Shown here piece after piece: positions 26,860 to 40,846 of a DNA stretch of 64,000 nt. Numbering within the stretch: the first letter of the stretch is position 1; each line of letters begins with the position of its first letter. The translations under genes and the position numbers were made by a program. Below the pieces are notes generated by a model, which did not search any database, had not been told where the DNA came from, and was given only the letters and a program-made list of their open reading frames with translations. The stretch is from Boswellia sacra (lineage: Eukaryota > Streptophyta > Magnoliopsida > Sapindales > Burseraceae), in the NCBI GenBank assembly GCA_013180625.2, contig SNVD02013097.1, forward strand, positions 1 to 64,000. The letters are read 5' to 3'.

Positions 26860-27225
26860 AGCTTGGGGAAAGTCCTCCCTTCTATTCTTTAGTTAATAGT
26901 CATCTCAGGGAAAGTTCTTGTCATATCCATTAGTTAACAGTCATCTCCAGGAAAGTCCTTGCGCTATCCTTTATTTAACAGTCATCTCAAAGAAAGTCTT
27001 TGCCTTATCCTATATTTAACAGACATCTCAAGGAAAGTCATTACCCTATCCTATATTTAACGATCATCTCCAGGAAAGTCCTTGCCCTATCTTTTAATAG
27101 CAATTCATCTCAAGGAAAGTCCTTACCCTGTCCTTTAATTAGCTACCATCTCAAGGAGAGTCCTTACCCTATCCTTTAGTTAGCTATCATCTTAAGAAAA
27201 GTCCTTACCTTGTCCTTTGGTTAGG
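26860..27225. repeat. 41-bp tandem repeat, eight copies
   Basis: The block catctcaaggaaagtcctta recurs with a period of 40-42 bases. Copies begin at 26901, 26942, 26983, 27024, 27064, 27106, 27147 and 27188. Between copies lies ccctatcctttagttaaca-like sequence. Copies differ by a few bases each, so the array is not recent. Confidence 0.88.
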
Positions 27226-27229
27226 TACA

Positions 27230-29150
27230 AACAATTTGGGATTGACTCGGTTAGTTCATGAGTTGGCTTGTAAGTCTAGTGGTTTTTCTATTTTTGTCTT
27301 TGGTAATCTTTTTCTTTTGGGAAGTCCATCTAGTAGTATTTGATGTTTCATGATCCTTGAGTTGAATTAGGAGGGTCGATTTGTCTCTTACTTTAGTGAT
27401 GACAAATTGCTATCTACATTGATAATAAGTCCTTTTTTAGTAATTTAAATTTTCATTATAATTTTTATTTTAAAAAACTGATTAGAGGGACTTAAAAATA
27501 GTTTTAAGGCCTTTAAATAACAGCACTCAATATAAAAATACCGCTCAAACATTAATACAACGACCCATGATATTCCGCTCATTCATGTATGAAATCCAAT
27601 TGGGTTGGACTCAGACTTGGACGGAAACACCATTTTCATCAAATTTATGCGTAGAAGAATAATGGAAGCACCATTTAATTCACAAGAAAATTGTTTTCAC
27701 AACATATTGAAGACTTCTAGTTTTCGTTTGGCTTGACAGAAAGGAAACGCTCATGATACAAATTCACAAAATTTGAAGCAACCAAAGCAATTAGATTTAG
27801 ACTTCAATAATAGAATTCCTATAATAAGCCATTATGATAGTGGGCGTCGTTTGAAGTCTAGACCAGCTCAATTTACGCTAGCCCTGCAGTCTTCTTACTT
27901 GTGCAACTTTAAAAACCCATAAATCATAATTTCTAGAAAAATTTGTGTCACTAATCTTTAAGAGCCAAGGAACACCTTTGCATTTATAGAAACTTAAAAA
28001 GACTTTGGTTAATCGAGAGAACAATATGCTATATACTTGTGGGTAAAATAAATATCTAGCGTTTTAATTTTGATCAGATTCTAAATACAAAAATATAAAA
28101 GGATCATATGGAAAGTTAATTAGGAGATCAAAAGCTCTTAACTGATTGAAAAGTTGATGTCTTTTGCTCGTATATTTTTAAGTTTTTGCACCCGGCTTGA
28201 CCAACATAAAAATGGTGTTTTTGAAGGATTATAATGAGTAGTTTTCAGCAGATCAAACAAACTAATATGTTTCAAAGATCAATTCTGGAACAAGAATCAG
28301 TGCCAATATTGTGTAAGACTTCAATTCTTTATTTCATAGAAAGATTTCGGTGAATTATAAAGTTCTTTTGTGCCCATATCCAAGCACTATCATTCACTAA
28401 TTGTTGTTCGGATTCTTAAGTTGGAATCCGAGAAAAAGTACGACTTTTGACATCAACATCAAAGAGGCACATAAATTGAAGCCCCCTCGATCTATAGCTC
28501 ACAAAACTTATCATTGCTAAGGCATTTTGGTCCTTGTTTGACACATAAGTAAATAAAAATCTTAGAAATTAAAAGGGGGAGGCAAGTACTGTTACATATA
28601 GTGATGAAAGTTCCAGACATGCAAAGAACACTAATGAAACAAAAGTAGAAAGTAGAAGCTGATATAATTTTTGCTTTTTTTCTGCTTTGTTTTTGAGTCA
28701 AACATACACATAGTTTGCAGCAACTTTACCCAAAGTCTCCTACCTTAATCATAAGTCATGATATTCCTTTTTTTTCCTTTCGGCTACCACTAGTCTATGT
28801 ACCAGGAGAGCATAACTAGAACACTAATTGCCCTGAGCATGCATTTCTAATAATATCAATACCATCCCTGTCATTTTCCCAAGCACTTATTGGCTTTTCA
28901 AAACCCACCAACCATTTTGCATTGCATGCAATCTGCTTTTCCTTGAGGGCTTCTGAAAAGACTTCTGATTTGGCTAATTACTTGTTACAAATATTTATAT
29001 ATATAATGGCTAAATCCAAGAGGTAGAACTTTGCATATGGGAAATTTAAAGGCAAGACTAGCTTCCAATGAAGTTCAAATCAGAGTAGCACTCTTCTTGG
29101 GACACATTGCTTTGGATTCTCCTTATAATATCCCAAATATATATAATTCT
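27230..29150. other. Intergenic DNA downstream of PIN6
   Basis: No gene, RNA or transposon end recognised. The last few hundred bases probably include the PIN6 3' untranslated region. Confidence 0.5.
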
Positions 29151-29176
29151 GTCTATTGCTTGTGCTCAATAGCTCA

Positions 29177-32100
29177 TCATATGCCTAAAAGTACGTAATA
29201 GAGGAGGGTTATTGGCAAGGAAACTAGCATCCCGAAGATAACCCTGCAAAGAAATCAAGAATAGTCTTGCATCAGGATTGGAGACCGTTCAATGGTCAAA
29301 ATCAAATTATTATATTAGAATTCAGCAGGTATTGTTGGAGTTATCAACTTATTACAGGAGAAAGATTTTGTATATCTATGATCTTGAGAAGAAATCAAGT
29401 TAAGAGTATAACTGCGAGCTGTGAAATATTTACACTACCTTGACAGCCTGCAGAAGTCTAAAGTGTTCTGTCAATATATGATTATGGTCACTAAATAAAA
29501 GAAAGGCAAATAAGTTTTTTCAGTCACAAATCCATAATTATGCCCTATTAGTTGTGCCTCCACATTACCAAAATCTATGATTTCCTTTTCCTAAAGTTCC
29601 CACTCCCAGGATTTATGCGAAGCTAAAGCAAAGTAGCTTTCTCAGGATTGTGAAGTCACATATCAGATTACACAACTACTGAAACCAGTATGCTATTCCA
29701 TGTTATAGATTTTAACCGATAAAGAAATCTATGAATTCTTCCAGGCAGTCTCGATTCTAACTTACCCAGTACTCAAAATATCAGGATGCAGCCCATACTC
29801 CCTGGCAAAGACAAATGGTACAATCCCTTGAGGAAGAGCTGCCTGAAGTTCAGTAATTACAAAATGTCAAGCCTTTATAAAATGTGTAGTTGCAAATGTG
29901 CATGTTGTATGCACATATTTATACCTGTACTATGGCAGCATGGAGCTTAGCATTTTTCAATCCAACGCCAAGGGATGCAGCGGCCATTATTATGGGGCCA
30001 CAGATGAACCGGATCACCATCCCCATTGTTGCCCTTTTGGTGCCACAAGCAATGATCCGGGGCTGAAGGGCCATGAACAAACCTGCAAATTTAGCAATAT
30101 CAGTCCTAACACAATACCATTTGCGTAATTCAAATCAAAACCAACTAAATTGAATGAATATTGAAGAACAATTCAGGACTAGAACTTTCAGGTGTCTGTA
30201 ACGTGATAATCATTATTAATGCTGCTCATTGACATTAATCTTCCTGGCAAACCATGTGACTTATTGCACTATGTCTCCTAGTAAGAAATATCATTAATTA
30301 TGTGAAGAGAGCAGGGAAAGGAATACCTAAACTGAACATGGCCATCCCAAGCCCTGCATCCGAAATTATTTTGATCGAATATTTCACCAAACTGGGCATC
30401 CCCACATTCCATCTGTTCAAAAAACGAAGAAATCTTCACGTGAATATCAAGGATATAAAGCGAATGCAGCAAAATATGTACTAGTAATATTGCAAACAAT
30501 GAACTCACTTGAATGAGATTAGAGACCAAAGAAGGCCTAAAACACTTGAGTATGTGTTTGGATTGCGGGAAAGTTTTCTTCCAACTACAGTGAGTATGAG
30601 CCTCATCATGACGAATGCACGTGGCATTTTCTGTTCTACTGCTTCCCCGTATTCTGCTTCCTCTTCCACTGGAACTTTTGAATTGTCTCTGAAGCTGATT
30701 TCTTTCTCTGAAAAATTAACGAGAAAACTCAATCATTTGGTTGCTTTTTATAATGTAATCAAATTCATGAAATTTAATTACTGGCTTAAATATTTATTAA
30801 AACAAATAAATAAATATCAAAATATGTAATAAATTAAAGCTTAGGTTTCTATTAATGTGGAAGCCTACTTTCTAGGATAGATGCAAAAAGAGAGAGAAAA
30901 AAAATTGTGAAGGTCAACCTCTAAACGATAAAGTGGAATGATTGATGTGAAATTATTGGCCGACCATGATTTGGTGTGTTACTATTAAATAATAACTTTA
31001 ATTTATTAGATTCTTTACTAGGAATGCCAAATAGGGAATTATTTTATGTATTCAACCTAACCCCTATCATTACACACGTGCTCTAAGCTAATGATGTTAT
31101 CTATCAATTAAGGCCCTGACACTAGCGAAAAGTTTGGTTAGGATTCAAAATTAAGATTATTTTGACAATGTAAATTTGGCCACTTGTCTTTGTCTCCTTA
31201 AAAAATTTTATGAGGAAACTTAAGACAAAAGACACCAAAATTGTTAAATTATTACTCTCTAAATTTTTCGACTACATGTGTCTCGTGTCTAATTATAGAT
31301 GTATAATAAAACAAGATTTTCGAGATCTCAACAACAAACATATGCCACGGGAGAGGACAGATACTAACTCTATTATTACAAAAAGCATTCTAAAGTTGAT
31401 ATTACTTCAAGTGGCATCATTCTTGAGAATTTGTTTTCTATTTCATAATTAAATTGGAAGAAAATTTTGGAGAGAAATTAATAAAAAAATTGGAAAAAAA
31501 AATGGATTTTCTGTAGAGCCCCGTTATTCTAGCAAATTATTGAAAAAATTATGAAAATGGGTAGCATGATAACAGCTAAAACTAACGATGATTGATGCAA
31601 TGGGGCCACCGAATTCCTTCTAAACAAAATCAAAATTAACATATTATTGTTAGTTAATTCGGTTAAAATAAGACGTCACCAAACAAGATCTTGTGAACGT
31701 GTCAGATTCAGACAATAGTGTTCTTTTCCTTGCTTATGCAATCCGTACACTCGACACAGCTGAAAAAAGCTGCATCTTCGCTTCATGTCTCACGCTTCAT
31801 TTCTTGCAGATTTTTTTTAATATTTTATTTTAATATCAAAAACTCAATCTAAAAGTAACTTTTTTTCTTGTAATTAGTTATAATTAATTTTTATTAGAAT
31901 TAATTTGTTAATGTTTGTTATGACTGTTTATCGTTAAATTTTGTTTCTATTTTTGTGACGGCAAAACGACAACGTATGTGAGGAAATGGTAATGAACTTA
32001 CCGGCAACTTCCTTGGACCCTTGTCTGTCTCCTTGGTACTTCCCAGGAGACTCCCACACCATTTTCCCGCCAGGAACCACCGGCGACGGTTGCCGCAACA

Positions 32101-33324
32101 CCTTGCCGGAGACCGGGGACCGTGCCCAGGTCGGAGTATTCGTTGTCATGACAGCGATGGTCTCCATTTCGTTGAAGTTGGAGGCGCGTGGAGTGGGCTG
32201 GAGGGAGTAGGCGTCGGAGGAGGCGTAGCCGGACAACCTGGGGCTGGTGGCGGAGCCCCAGAAGACGATTTCGTTGTTGCCGTTGTAATGGTACTCATGC
32301 AACGGGGCCGGAGTGTTGATGGAGAAGATTTCCGCGTTGGAGAGGTTGGAAGCCCTGGGCGTGAGAATGGAGGATGATAGGACCGAGTCTGGGGCGGATG
32401 ACGTGGACCGTCTGATGCGGACGCGGATGCCGCCGTTAGCATCTGCTTCTGACTCCGTCCTGATAGGGTCACGGCCGTCGAGGGAGATGACGTCGTTGTC
32501 AAGCTCGAACTTGGTGATGGAGGCAGCTGTAGGGCCAGGGAACTGAGTTTGGATCAAGAGAGTCGCTGCTCTATATTCAAAGAGAAACAGCAAAAGCGTG
32601 TACCTGCAGAAAAAAAAAATTAAAATGTTTTTGTTGTTCTTCTTTTTATTATTTTCTATGCGTTTTGAGTTTGTTTTTAATATAAAGTTTGCTTTTCCAC
32701 AGGAAAAATTAAGTTTTCTTTTCGGCTAACAAGGAGGCAGCGGTAATAATATTAATATCTTTGTAATTTGTTTTCAAAATTTTCAGCTCCATTCTGCTAA
32801 AAGAGAAACAACCCATTAAAGCTTGCAAAAACCTGACAACAGTAAGAAAATAAAACTAGATAAAAATTAAGAAAAAGTTTTGTGATAATATTATACCAGA
32901 TGATGCATTGGAGAACAACTAGCTGCACCATGAGACTCTGAGTGAACCCTCCATACATGGCGTCGAGCAAAGGGATGCCCATAACGAGCGTGTTAGGCAA
33001 AGTAGCGAGTGAGAAAAGCGTGATAAGCCAATCCAAGCCTCCGTTGAGAAAGATAGCCCACACTGAGAGCAGGAGAAGGACGGCAACTTTGGACAAAGTA
33101 TCTGCCAATATGAACATGGTATCCATTTGGTAAGGATTGTTCTGAGCTATGAAATGGAAAGACAAAACGGGAACGGCAAAGACAGCAACAAATCTGTTGA
33201 TGCCGGAGCACTGGTCCGGCGTGAAGATTCTCCACCACTTCACGGACGCATATGCCACCAGCATTGCAAAGTACAAAGGCACCAGCGCACACATCACCTT
33301 GTAGAAATCATCTCCAGTTATCAT
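29177..33324 (-). CDS. PIN6: Auxin efflux carrier, PIN6 type, seven exons
   Basis: Membrane carrier that exports indole-3-acetic acid; PIN6 acts at the endoplasmic reticulum and plasma membrane. Exons from the start: 33324-32897, 32603-32002, 30707-30509, 30412-30327, 30082-29925, 29842-29766 and 29243-29177. They total 1617 nt (538 residues), all GT-AG, with the frame open throughout. Residues 1-160 hold the N-terminal helices ([33 protein letters not shown]). A hydrophilic loop of about 220 residues follows, with two TPRASN motifs ([14 protein letters not shown] and [13 protein letters not shown]), the known kinase-site context. The C-terminal helices begin at [10 protein letters not shown] and include [17 protein letters not shown]. 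The loop is longer than in PIN5/PIN8 and shorter than in PIN1/3/7. With AEKEISFRD this points to PIN6. Confidence 0.94.
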
Positions 33325-33430
33325 CTTTAATTTTCTTCTCCTCTGCTGCTCTCTGATCTGATATTATGATCAGATGAGTTTGGTTTTGTGTACACTGATA
33401 TGAGCTGTGGAGAATGCATAGGGTTGTGTG

Positions 33431-33438
33431 TTTATATA
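33431..33438 (-). promoter_or_regulatory. TATA box of PIN6
   Basis: The minus strand reads gctatataaacac, about 107 bases upstream of the PIN6 start codon. Confidence 0.65.
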
Positions 33439-33479
33439 GCAGATTTGTGGACGGTTTTGACCCTAGAAAAACTGTAATT

Positions 33480-35106
33480 TACTTGAGAGGCACTGTAGTT
33501 AGCGGGAATTTCGGTTGGTAAGGTTAATGATGAGATGAACTTTGTTGTCACAGTCGAGTTTTTCATTCTTTACGAGGCAAAATGAGGGGTATTTAGGGGA
33601 CACTTGAGCCACTGTTACAAAAAGCCATGAAAATTTTCTTATCGATTTCTTGTATATTTAGAAATAAGAGAGTTAGAAAAACAAAATACGACTGATGTGT
33701 TATATTAAGAATTTCGGAATATTTGATTTCAAAATTGATATCTTTTATTAGTTAAAAATAAAAAAATCAGTTTCGTATTTTTCCTAAAATGTGTAGCGTT
33801 ATATTTCTTGTTATTGAGTATTCACAACCTTATTTATGATCATTTATTCGTCACATTTCATATCAAGTTACTATTATTTTTTTAATGTCAACTCAATAAT
33901 TCTTGAGGTAGATAAATTACTATTTGTGAATGAGATGAGAAAGGTAGCTGCAAATGCAATAATGAGAAGCACTCGGGAAATATGAACTCCTTTTTGATGA
34001 TATAGGGCATGATATGGGTTGAATATCGTAGGGTGGGCTAGTGCCACACTCATTAGTTTATTAAGCAAGATTAAATTAATTACCATTTTTAATTAAGTAA
34101 ACACAAGGAGAGCTAGTTCATGTTCATCTTTGTTATGGGCGGATTCTTGGGGTTATCTCATTATTACACCAAGAAAAATATTAATTACTTACTTGATGAA
34201 TCAATCTGGATCACACGATCGGCCGACCACGCCATGATGGACGAATATGGTGACCATCAAGCATATGATATGTACAGAATACTTAGGGGAACAGCCGTGT
34301 TGGGAATGAATGATGCTGCTTTTGAGTAAAATTGATTTATGTATACAATTTGTCAGACTATGTGGCGGACAATTGTGTATTGAAGCTCCATATTCGATTT
34401 AGCTATTATGAATTAATTAAGTAATTGATAGGTAGCTAACAAGCATGCACCATAAACTTTGATATTAATTCGACTTATCTTGTTACCACCAAAGAACAAA
34501 CATATAAAATAATTTCTCCAATCATGCATGCTTCTCTATTATAATATTTCATCTTAAAATGTATACCATAGTTTCAACTAAAGATTTTAAATATAGTTTC
34601 AAGAAACTTTAAGCTGATTTTAATTTAATTCAAAAGTTGGCCCAAATCAATAATGTGAGCATTATGTATAAAGATATAAGATATTAATTAAATGGGTCAG
34701 ATTTGGAGATTTTGTGTTAATTAATTGAGATATAATAAGGTGTTATATGTCGAATGAAGAGTCTAACACGTGATTGAATATGGACAAATCCAATACAAGT
34801 AAATCAATAGCACAAACTTATTTATTTAATTAAATGGATTTTAGCTAGGATGCTACATATCGCATTTTATATTGTTAATGAATGAAATATTCAATTAGTT
34901 TAAAAGTTTTGAATCCTCTCAACTAAATAAATGTCTTTTAGATATACGAACGTTACAAAACTTTTGAAACAACTCTTTGCAAATGAAGGATTATGCTTTA
35001 AATAATATCTAGTTAATTAATTAATTAATTGTGGAATTCATATTATTACAGCTACACTTTCTGTAATTATAGTTTTCAAAACAATTTTAGATCATTTAGC
35101 CTAATT

Positions 35107-35157
<51 letters not shown>

Positions 35158-36840
35158 CTTGAATCTTATGATGAATATAATGGCCATAGAGAAAGGTAAA
35201 CCTAAAGTAAAAGAAAGAAGGTGACAGCCCTGGCGGCCAATTGTCAGGTTATGAGCTGCAGGAAAGGCTGTACTTAGGCGCATAGAAAGGATTGAAACAA
35301 AGACTTTTCTTTCATTAATTGCCATGTGCCACCCAAAAGAAACAATGCATCTCTCTCATCCTCTCTCTCTCAGTCTCTCTTGTGCGATCTCCATCCATGT
35401 TCCATCTTTAAATTGCATTATTAAACAAATATCCTAGCTTCTCCTACCATGGTATGAGATCATTGAGAATCTAGAAACAGATCTTCAAATCGGATAGCAG
35501 TGATCGTCCAGTACTGTACAGTGATGGGCTTTTTCTATAAAGGTGGAGAAAAGTTAAGTTGATTGGATCCAACCAGGGCCTTCACTGAAGGGAAAAAAAA
35601 CTCATCTCACATTTTCAATTGTGATAAAAAATTAATTGCTTGTTTGTTCTCATAAAGCTTCTTAGCTTTAAAACTTATTTGTTTTGATTATGCAACATGC
35701 CATCTATTGTCATTTTCTTCACAAATGTTATGCAAGAGTTAACCTTCTATGGCAGCCATGCCATGAATGAGTTCGAATTCCCCTCTCTCAATCACCATCA
35801 TGCCATGTTTTTTATTCAATAATGTGTTTGATATATAAACTTGAAAACACACACACACACATGTATCTTTTAATGTGTATGATAATATCTAAAAATAAAA
35901 AGGCTTTTGCTGTACAAAATAGATGCATTATGATACTCACACACCAATCTGATAAAATTATATTTATTTTAAAGTCGATCAATCATTTGAGGTTAATTTT
36001 GTAATGCAATGGAGTATTAGTGATGTAATATACCCATTCTATTGAAAATTTTCGCCTAAAATGTTTTCTTTTTTATTTTAAATATTAACTTTAGTTAGAT
36101 GTTAATTTATTCTCAAAATTTCTTATAACCTTGTTTGTAAAAACAAATATTAATGTAATATCATGCTTCTACTTATTGATATTGTGAAGACACATCTCTG
36201 TCTCTCTTTGCCAATTTGGAATGTATATCCTGTATGAAAGAAAGCACTCATTTATTTAATTACTATTCCATTTATTAACAGCTAGCATCGCTATAAATTA
36301 TAGAGGCTGTATTCCCCCAAAAAAAAAAAAACACATGGCAAATATGAATGATTCATACATATAAATATAGAGCTCAATCTCACCCAACAAATCAACATCA
36401 ATTCTGCTTATCACTTGTCCTTTTATTGCCTGTAATCGATAATTCGTGTAGATAGTAGCCAATCATGAAGTTAGGAAACTTATGTTTTAAGTTAGAAGTT
36501 GCAGAGTGATCATGACTTTTCCTCTTTTCTAAAAGCAATAGCAAATTGGCTTTTCCATATTGTAATATAATTGTTAAGAGTATAGTTTATTCAAATCTAT
36601 TATAAGTTTCTATAAACGTTAATCAAGTTTATATAGAATAACTCATCTAATATATAAATTATGAAGTAAAGTAATATATCAATATATATATCGACATATT
36701 GCTTAAAATACATTAATTGTACTTTATTATTGACAATCATTTCAATTAAGATAAAGACATACTTTAACCTGCTTTGCGAGATTAAAGAAGCAAGAACATT
36801 GTTAGTACGATACTGAATTGGCCAAAATTAATATATATGG
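33480..36840. other. Intergenic DNA upstream of PIN6
   Basis: AT-rich with no gene recognised. A small open frame at 34120-34329 has no recognisable motif and is probably chance. Confidence 0.45.
35108..35152. repeat. (AT)n microsatellite
   Basis: About 22 uninterrupted AT dinucleotides. Confidence 0.97.
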
Positions 36841-36852
36841 AAGGGTGTTATG

Positions 36853-37495
36853 CAGTGCCGGCTCAAAACTTAGGCCACTGAGACAATTCTTAGGGCCCAA
36901 AAGTTTTCCTTAGTTCATCAAGGCCCAAACTGAAATTCAATAAAACCCCAAACTTTTGTTTCAGTTACTTAAGGTCCCATATTTAATATTTTATAGAAAC
37001 TCAAAAATTAATGTGTATTATTAAAATAAATCAAATATTAAATTTAAATTAAGCTCTTGACGTTATATATATTTTTTAACAGTACAACTTTATCTTTCAA
37101 CTTTGTATATGTATTAGTATAATCTAAATATAATTTTAGTTTTTATAACTATCTACTTTATTATTTTTTAAAAAATTTATCAATATTATTTTATTCATTT
37201 ATTTTTAATTTTAGGAATGTCTACTAAAAAATATGAATACATATGAAAATTAAGAAAAAATTGAAAAATAAGTTGAACCGTAAAACAAAGTCTCTTCAAA
37301 ATTACGTAAAAAAATAAAAAATAAAAATATATTGACATAAATTTAAGACAAAAAACAATGCCAACAAAATATTGACATAACAGTTAAACAAAAAATTAAA
37401 ATATAAGTAAAATTTATTTATTTTTTATACAAAATATGAAAAGGTTTATTACTAATTTTTCGCTCTGGGCTCCAAAAGCCCTTGAGCTGGCACTA
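36853..37495. mobile_element. hAT-type MITE, 643 bp
   Basis: Terminal inverted repeats are cagtgccggctcaa on the left and tagtgccagctcaa (reverse complement of the right end), 12 of 14 matching. Flanking 8-bp duplications are gtgttatg (36845-36852) and gtgatatg (37496-37503), 7 of 8. Eight-base duplications are diagnostic of hAT elements. The interior is AT-rich and non-coding. Confidence 0.85.
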
Positions 37496-37776
37496 GTGAT
37501 ATGTATAATAATTTTGGCAGTATTGTGCACGCATGTCAAACTTAAAATTGTTTTTTTTTTTTAACACAAACACAAAGATGGTGTGTCCAATAAATGTCTA
37601 ATTGTCTAGTAAATGAATTAGGGCAACATCAATTATTCACAATAGTTTGAAAATCCTTCTCTATGAATGGTCACGAGGGCCATAGAGAAAATTTGTGTAC
37701 GCGATTCACCATCATCATCTACATGTTTCTAAGACAAAAATAGGAGATATTACTCATAAAAAGGTGTAATTATAAT

Positions 37777-38223
37777 TAGAGATGGCAAAAAAACCCAGGT
37801 AATCCGGGTACCCGAATTTTTCCCAGACAATCCGGGTGAAAAAAATCTGGATTTTGCCAGAAAAAAATCCGGATGAGGAGATTTAAAAAAAAAAAGTCTG
37901 GGTGCGGTATTGCCAATAAACCCCGTACCCGCACCCGCATAACTCAAAGGATTTATGAAAAAAATTAAGAAAAAAGTGGGAAAAAATCCGGGGGAATCCG
38001 GGTTTTTTTCGGGTGAAGAAAAAAGTGGAAAAAAATCTAGAAAAATCTGGGTATTTTTTCGGGTGCGGTATGCACAATCTCAAAACCTACAAATATCTGC
38101 ACCTGGAAAAACCCGAAAAAAATCCGGAGATTTTTCAGAGACTGGAGAGAGAATTTTAAATCCGGTGCGGGTGCGGGTGCGAGTGCGGATTTTTGCCCCC
38201 GCACCCGGATTTTGCCATCCCTA
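37777..38223. mobile_element. hAT-type MITE, 447 bp
   Basis: Ends are tagagatggcaaaa and tagggatggcaaaa (reverse complement of the right end), 13 of 14. Flanking 8-bp duplications are attataat and attatatt, 7 of 8. The interior is full of short inverted and direct copies of aatccgggt and gggtgcggg, which could fold into long stems. Tagggatggcaaa ends are a known plant hAT family. Confidence 0.85.
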
Positions 38224-39757
38224 ATTATATTTTTTTTTGTCAAAAGAAGTTGATAATGACTTCTAATATATTTAACTATATATATGTCTGTGTGTGTTTT
38301 AAAAACAATTTAAACCAGACAAACATGCATTTAATTTATTAAGGATAGTTTGTTATGTTTTATCAATTTTTTTAGTACGGATATATCTCTATAACAATGG
38401 TATATATCTTTATAACAATTAATTATTATATCATCAGAGATACAATTCTTACATTATTTGAGTTGCGTGCCAATCTTGTACCAATTATTAATTCAAATTT
38501 TTTTTTTTTTGCTTGTCTATATACACAATACCTTCCATCTTTGAATTAGAATCAAAATAGTCCTATTACCTTCACTATTTCAAATTTATTTATGAAGTTT
38601 ACCATTAGTAATTCAATGTATTCAGTTTTAATCATTTGAATAGATAGTCCAATAGATCTGATTTTATTTATGATCACAATATTAGTAAAAATAATATTTT
38701 CAAATGTCATCTTCTACAATATTATTGCATCATTTACTTATTATCTTGTTCTTGTTACATACAATTGATTTTAACTATACTAAATAAAATATAAAAATAA
38801 GTCAAAAAAGTACCAACCAGGCCGAATAAAAAGTATCAAATATTTTAGCTAATAAGTGATGTATATATATTAAATCAAACCAATGACTTAATTTAGAAAA
38901 ATAAACTCCATTCAATCAATTAAATGTCTTTTGATTCATAATCTACATTTAAAAAAATATAATAGCAACCAAAGATTCAAAATTTTTATTAGTATGTCAA
39001 TTTAATACAAAAAAGATATTGATATAACATACAAAATTTTTTAAAATGAAAGAATTATGAATATAGAAAACATTCCTGAAAACAAAAAGGGCAAAGATGG
39101 AAAGTTGAAGTGAGATAAGATGAGGAGAGAAAAGTTAAAAGTTTACTGGGAGGGGGAGAAGTGGCAAAGATGATGGGACACTGGGAAAGAATACTGAAAA
39201 GTGGGGAGTGTTTGTCTTTAAATATGACGCAACGACCTGTCGTATTTGCTTTGTTTTATAGAGTTGACAAGGAAACAACATGTGGGCATGCTGTGGCCCC
39301 CACACCCACCTGATCCGGTGGCGACGCGTGCATCTTCTCTTCGGCCCCACCTTTCTCTTCTCTTCCTCATCATCCGTTCCTTTGTCTGGTCAATAGTGCA
39401 ATAGTCAATAATACTACTGTTTCTTTACTACCTTCTGAACTGGGCCCTCTATGGGCCTTTCTCAATTCCCCTCTCAGGCTCCTCCTGTCCCGCTAGTGTT
39501 ATTGTCCGAGCACTTAAAAACCTGTATGTCATGATTCGATTCACGCAAGTCATTTGCGTTGGACTGTAGAATACTGTTTATATTGCATCAAACACTCTAC
39601 TAGAGAGTGTCGAAAAGGGTTATAATATATAAGTTTATTTTTTAATTTACTTCTTAAATTTGATCTATTTTCGTAATTCGTTCTTTTTCTTTTCCGTATT
39701 TTCTAATGTTTTTTGTGTTAAAATATCTCCATAAGCCACCTTAGATGCTGTTTTTTA
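38224..39757. other. Intergenic DNA left of the CACTA element
   Basis: AT-rich. A G/C-richer patch at 39130-39370 has no recognisable gene. Confidence 0.5.
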
Positions 39758-39760
39758 TTA

Positions 39761-39774
39761 CACTACAGGAAATG
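39761..39774 (+). repeat. Left terminal inverted repeat of the CACTA element
   Basis: cactacaggaaatg. Pairs with the right end with one substitution and one extra A. A short subterminal block (acgacgggc, acggcgggcc) follows at 39797-39845. Confidence 0.92.
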
Positions 39775-39879
39775 TAGGCTTTTACTGCACCTATCTACGA
39801 CGGGCGTGTAAAAGTGAAGTAAAAAAAAAACTTTACGGCGGGCCGTTAGGCCCGAAGAAATCATTTGCTAATTGCCTTT

Positions 39880-40277
39880 CCCTCCTCTCTGTGTCTAATT
39901 CCATTTCCCTCCTCTCTCTCCCTAATTCGCAATCCCTAATTTCCCAAATTCTCTCTCCCTAATTTCCCTCCTCATCTCATCTGTCTCTCCCTCTAATTTC
40001 CTAATTGTCTCCATCGCTGTTGCTCCCTCTGTCTCGGTCGGCGCTCAGTCACTCTCTCTCGTCTCCGTCTGCCTCCATCGATGTCACTGCCTCTGTCTCC
40101 GTCGTCGCTCAGTCACCCTCCGTCGTCGCTCAGTCACCCTCCGTCGCCGCTCAGTCACCCTCTCTCGTCTTTACCTCTCGCTATTGCTGTCGCTGCCTCT
40201 GTCTCCGTCGACGACTCAATCACGCTCTGTCGTCTCCATCTTCATCTCACATTTACAGGTATCTCTCACTCTCTATT

Positions 40278-40320
<43 letters not shown>

Positions 40321-40330
40321 ATCAATTCAT
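39880..40330. repeat. CT-rich block with 24-bp repeats and (CT)n
   Basis: Pyrimidine-rich. About four copies of a unit containing cgtcgtcgctcagtcaccctc occur at 40025-40165, and a pure (CT)n run of about 34 bases at 40280-40314. The Ser/Leu-rich open frames here follow from the simple sequence. It may be the leader or promoter region of the element's genes. Confidence 0.8.
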
Positions 40331-40846
40331 CTCACATTTCTGCCTTTGTGTTAAGTTGTTGAGTCCAAAAATTAGGAACAAAAGTGCCAGAGTTTAAATT
40401 TAAACTCTAATATATTGAGAAAAGCTCAGCGGACTTTTTAATTTTTTATAGACTTTTTTTTTTAATTGATAATTGATTCCATGAATGGGTAATTTCTAAC
40501 TAATGAAGCTAATCCAGGATGAATCGATCTAAGTTTGGTCAAGATATCCAGAAAGGCAATTGCGTCCGCATTGGCTTTAATTTATTTCAATGACTTTTTC
40601 TCCCTATCCAAACTAGTAATCGTCCCAAAAACTAATTTAAAATGTAATTAGGTTAACAAATTTTCATGTGCATGGGCTTACACATTTGTATCACTATCAT
40701 TGATGTAAGTAACATAACAGATCAACCAAACTCAATGACTCATTATATTTTAGCAAGTTTGAGAAATTAATGATCAAGGCCTTTATTTGTAGAGGCCAAA
40801 ATCCTAACTAGCAAGGATATTTAATTAATCAAATATCTTTATTTAT

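Noticed and set aside
32021..32546. Several long open frames on both strands within the PIN6 loop exon
   Set aside because: This exon is GC-rich, so other frames stay open by chance. The PIN6 frame has known family motifs and correct splice joins.
34120..34329. 69-codon open frame with a hydrophobic start
   Set aside because: No recognisable motif, no splice context, and an equally long frame on the other strand nearby. Probably chance.
40005..40397. Ser/Leu-rich open frames of 93-130 codons
   Set aside because: They lie in CT-repeat simple sequence, two frames are open at once, and the peptides are low complexity. Not a gene.
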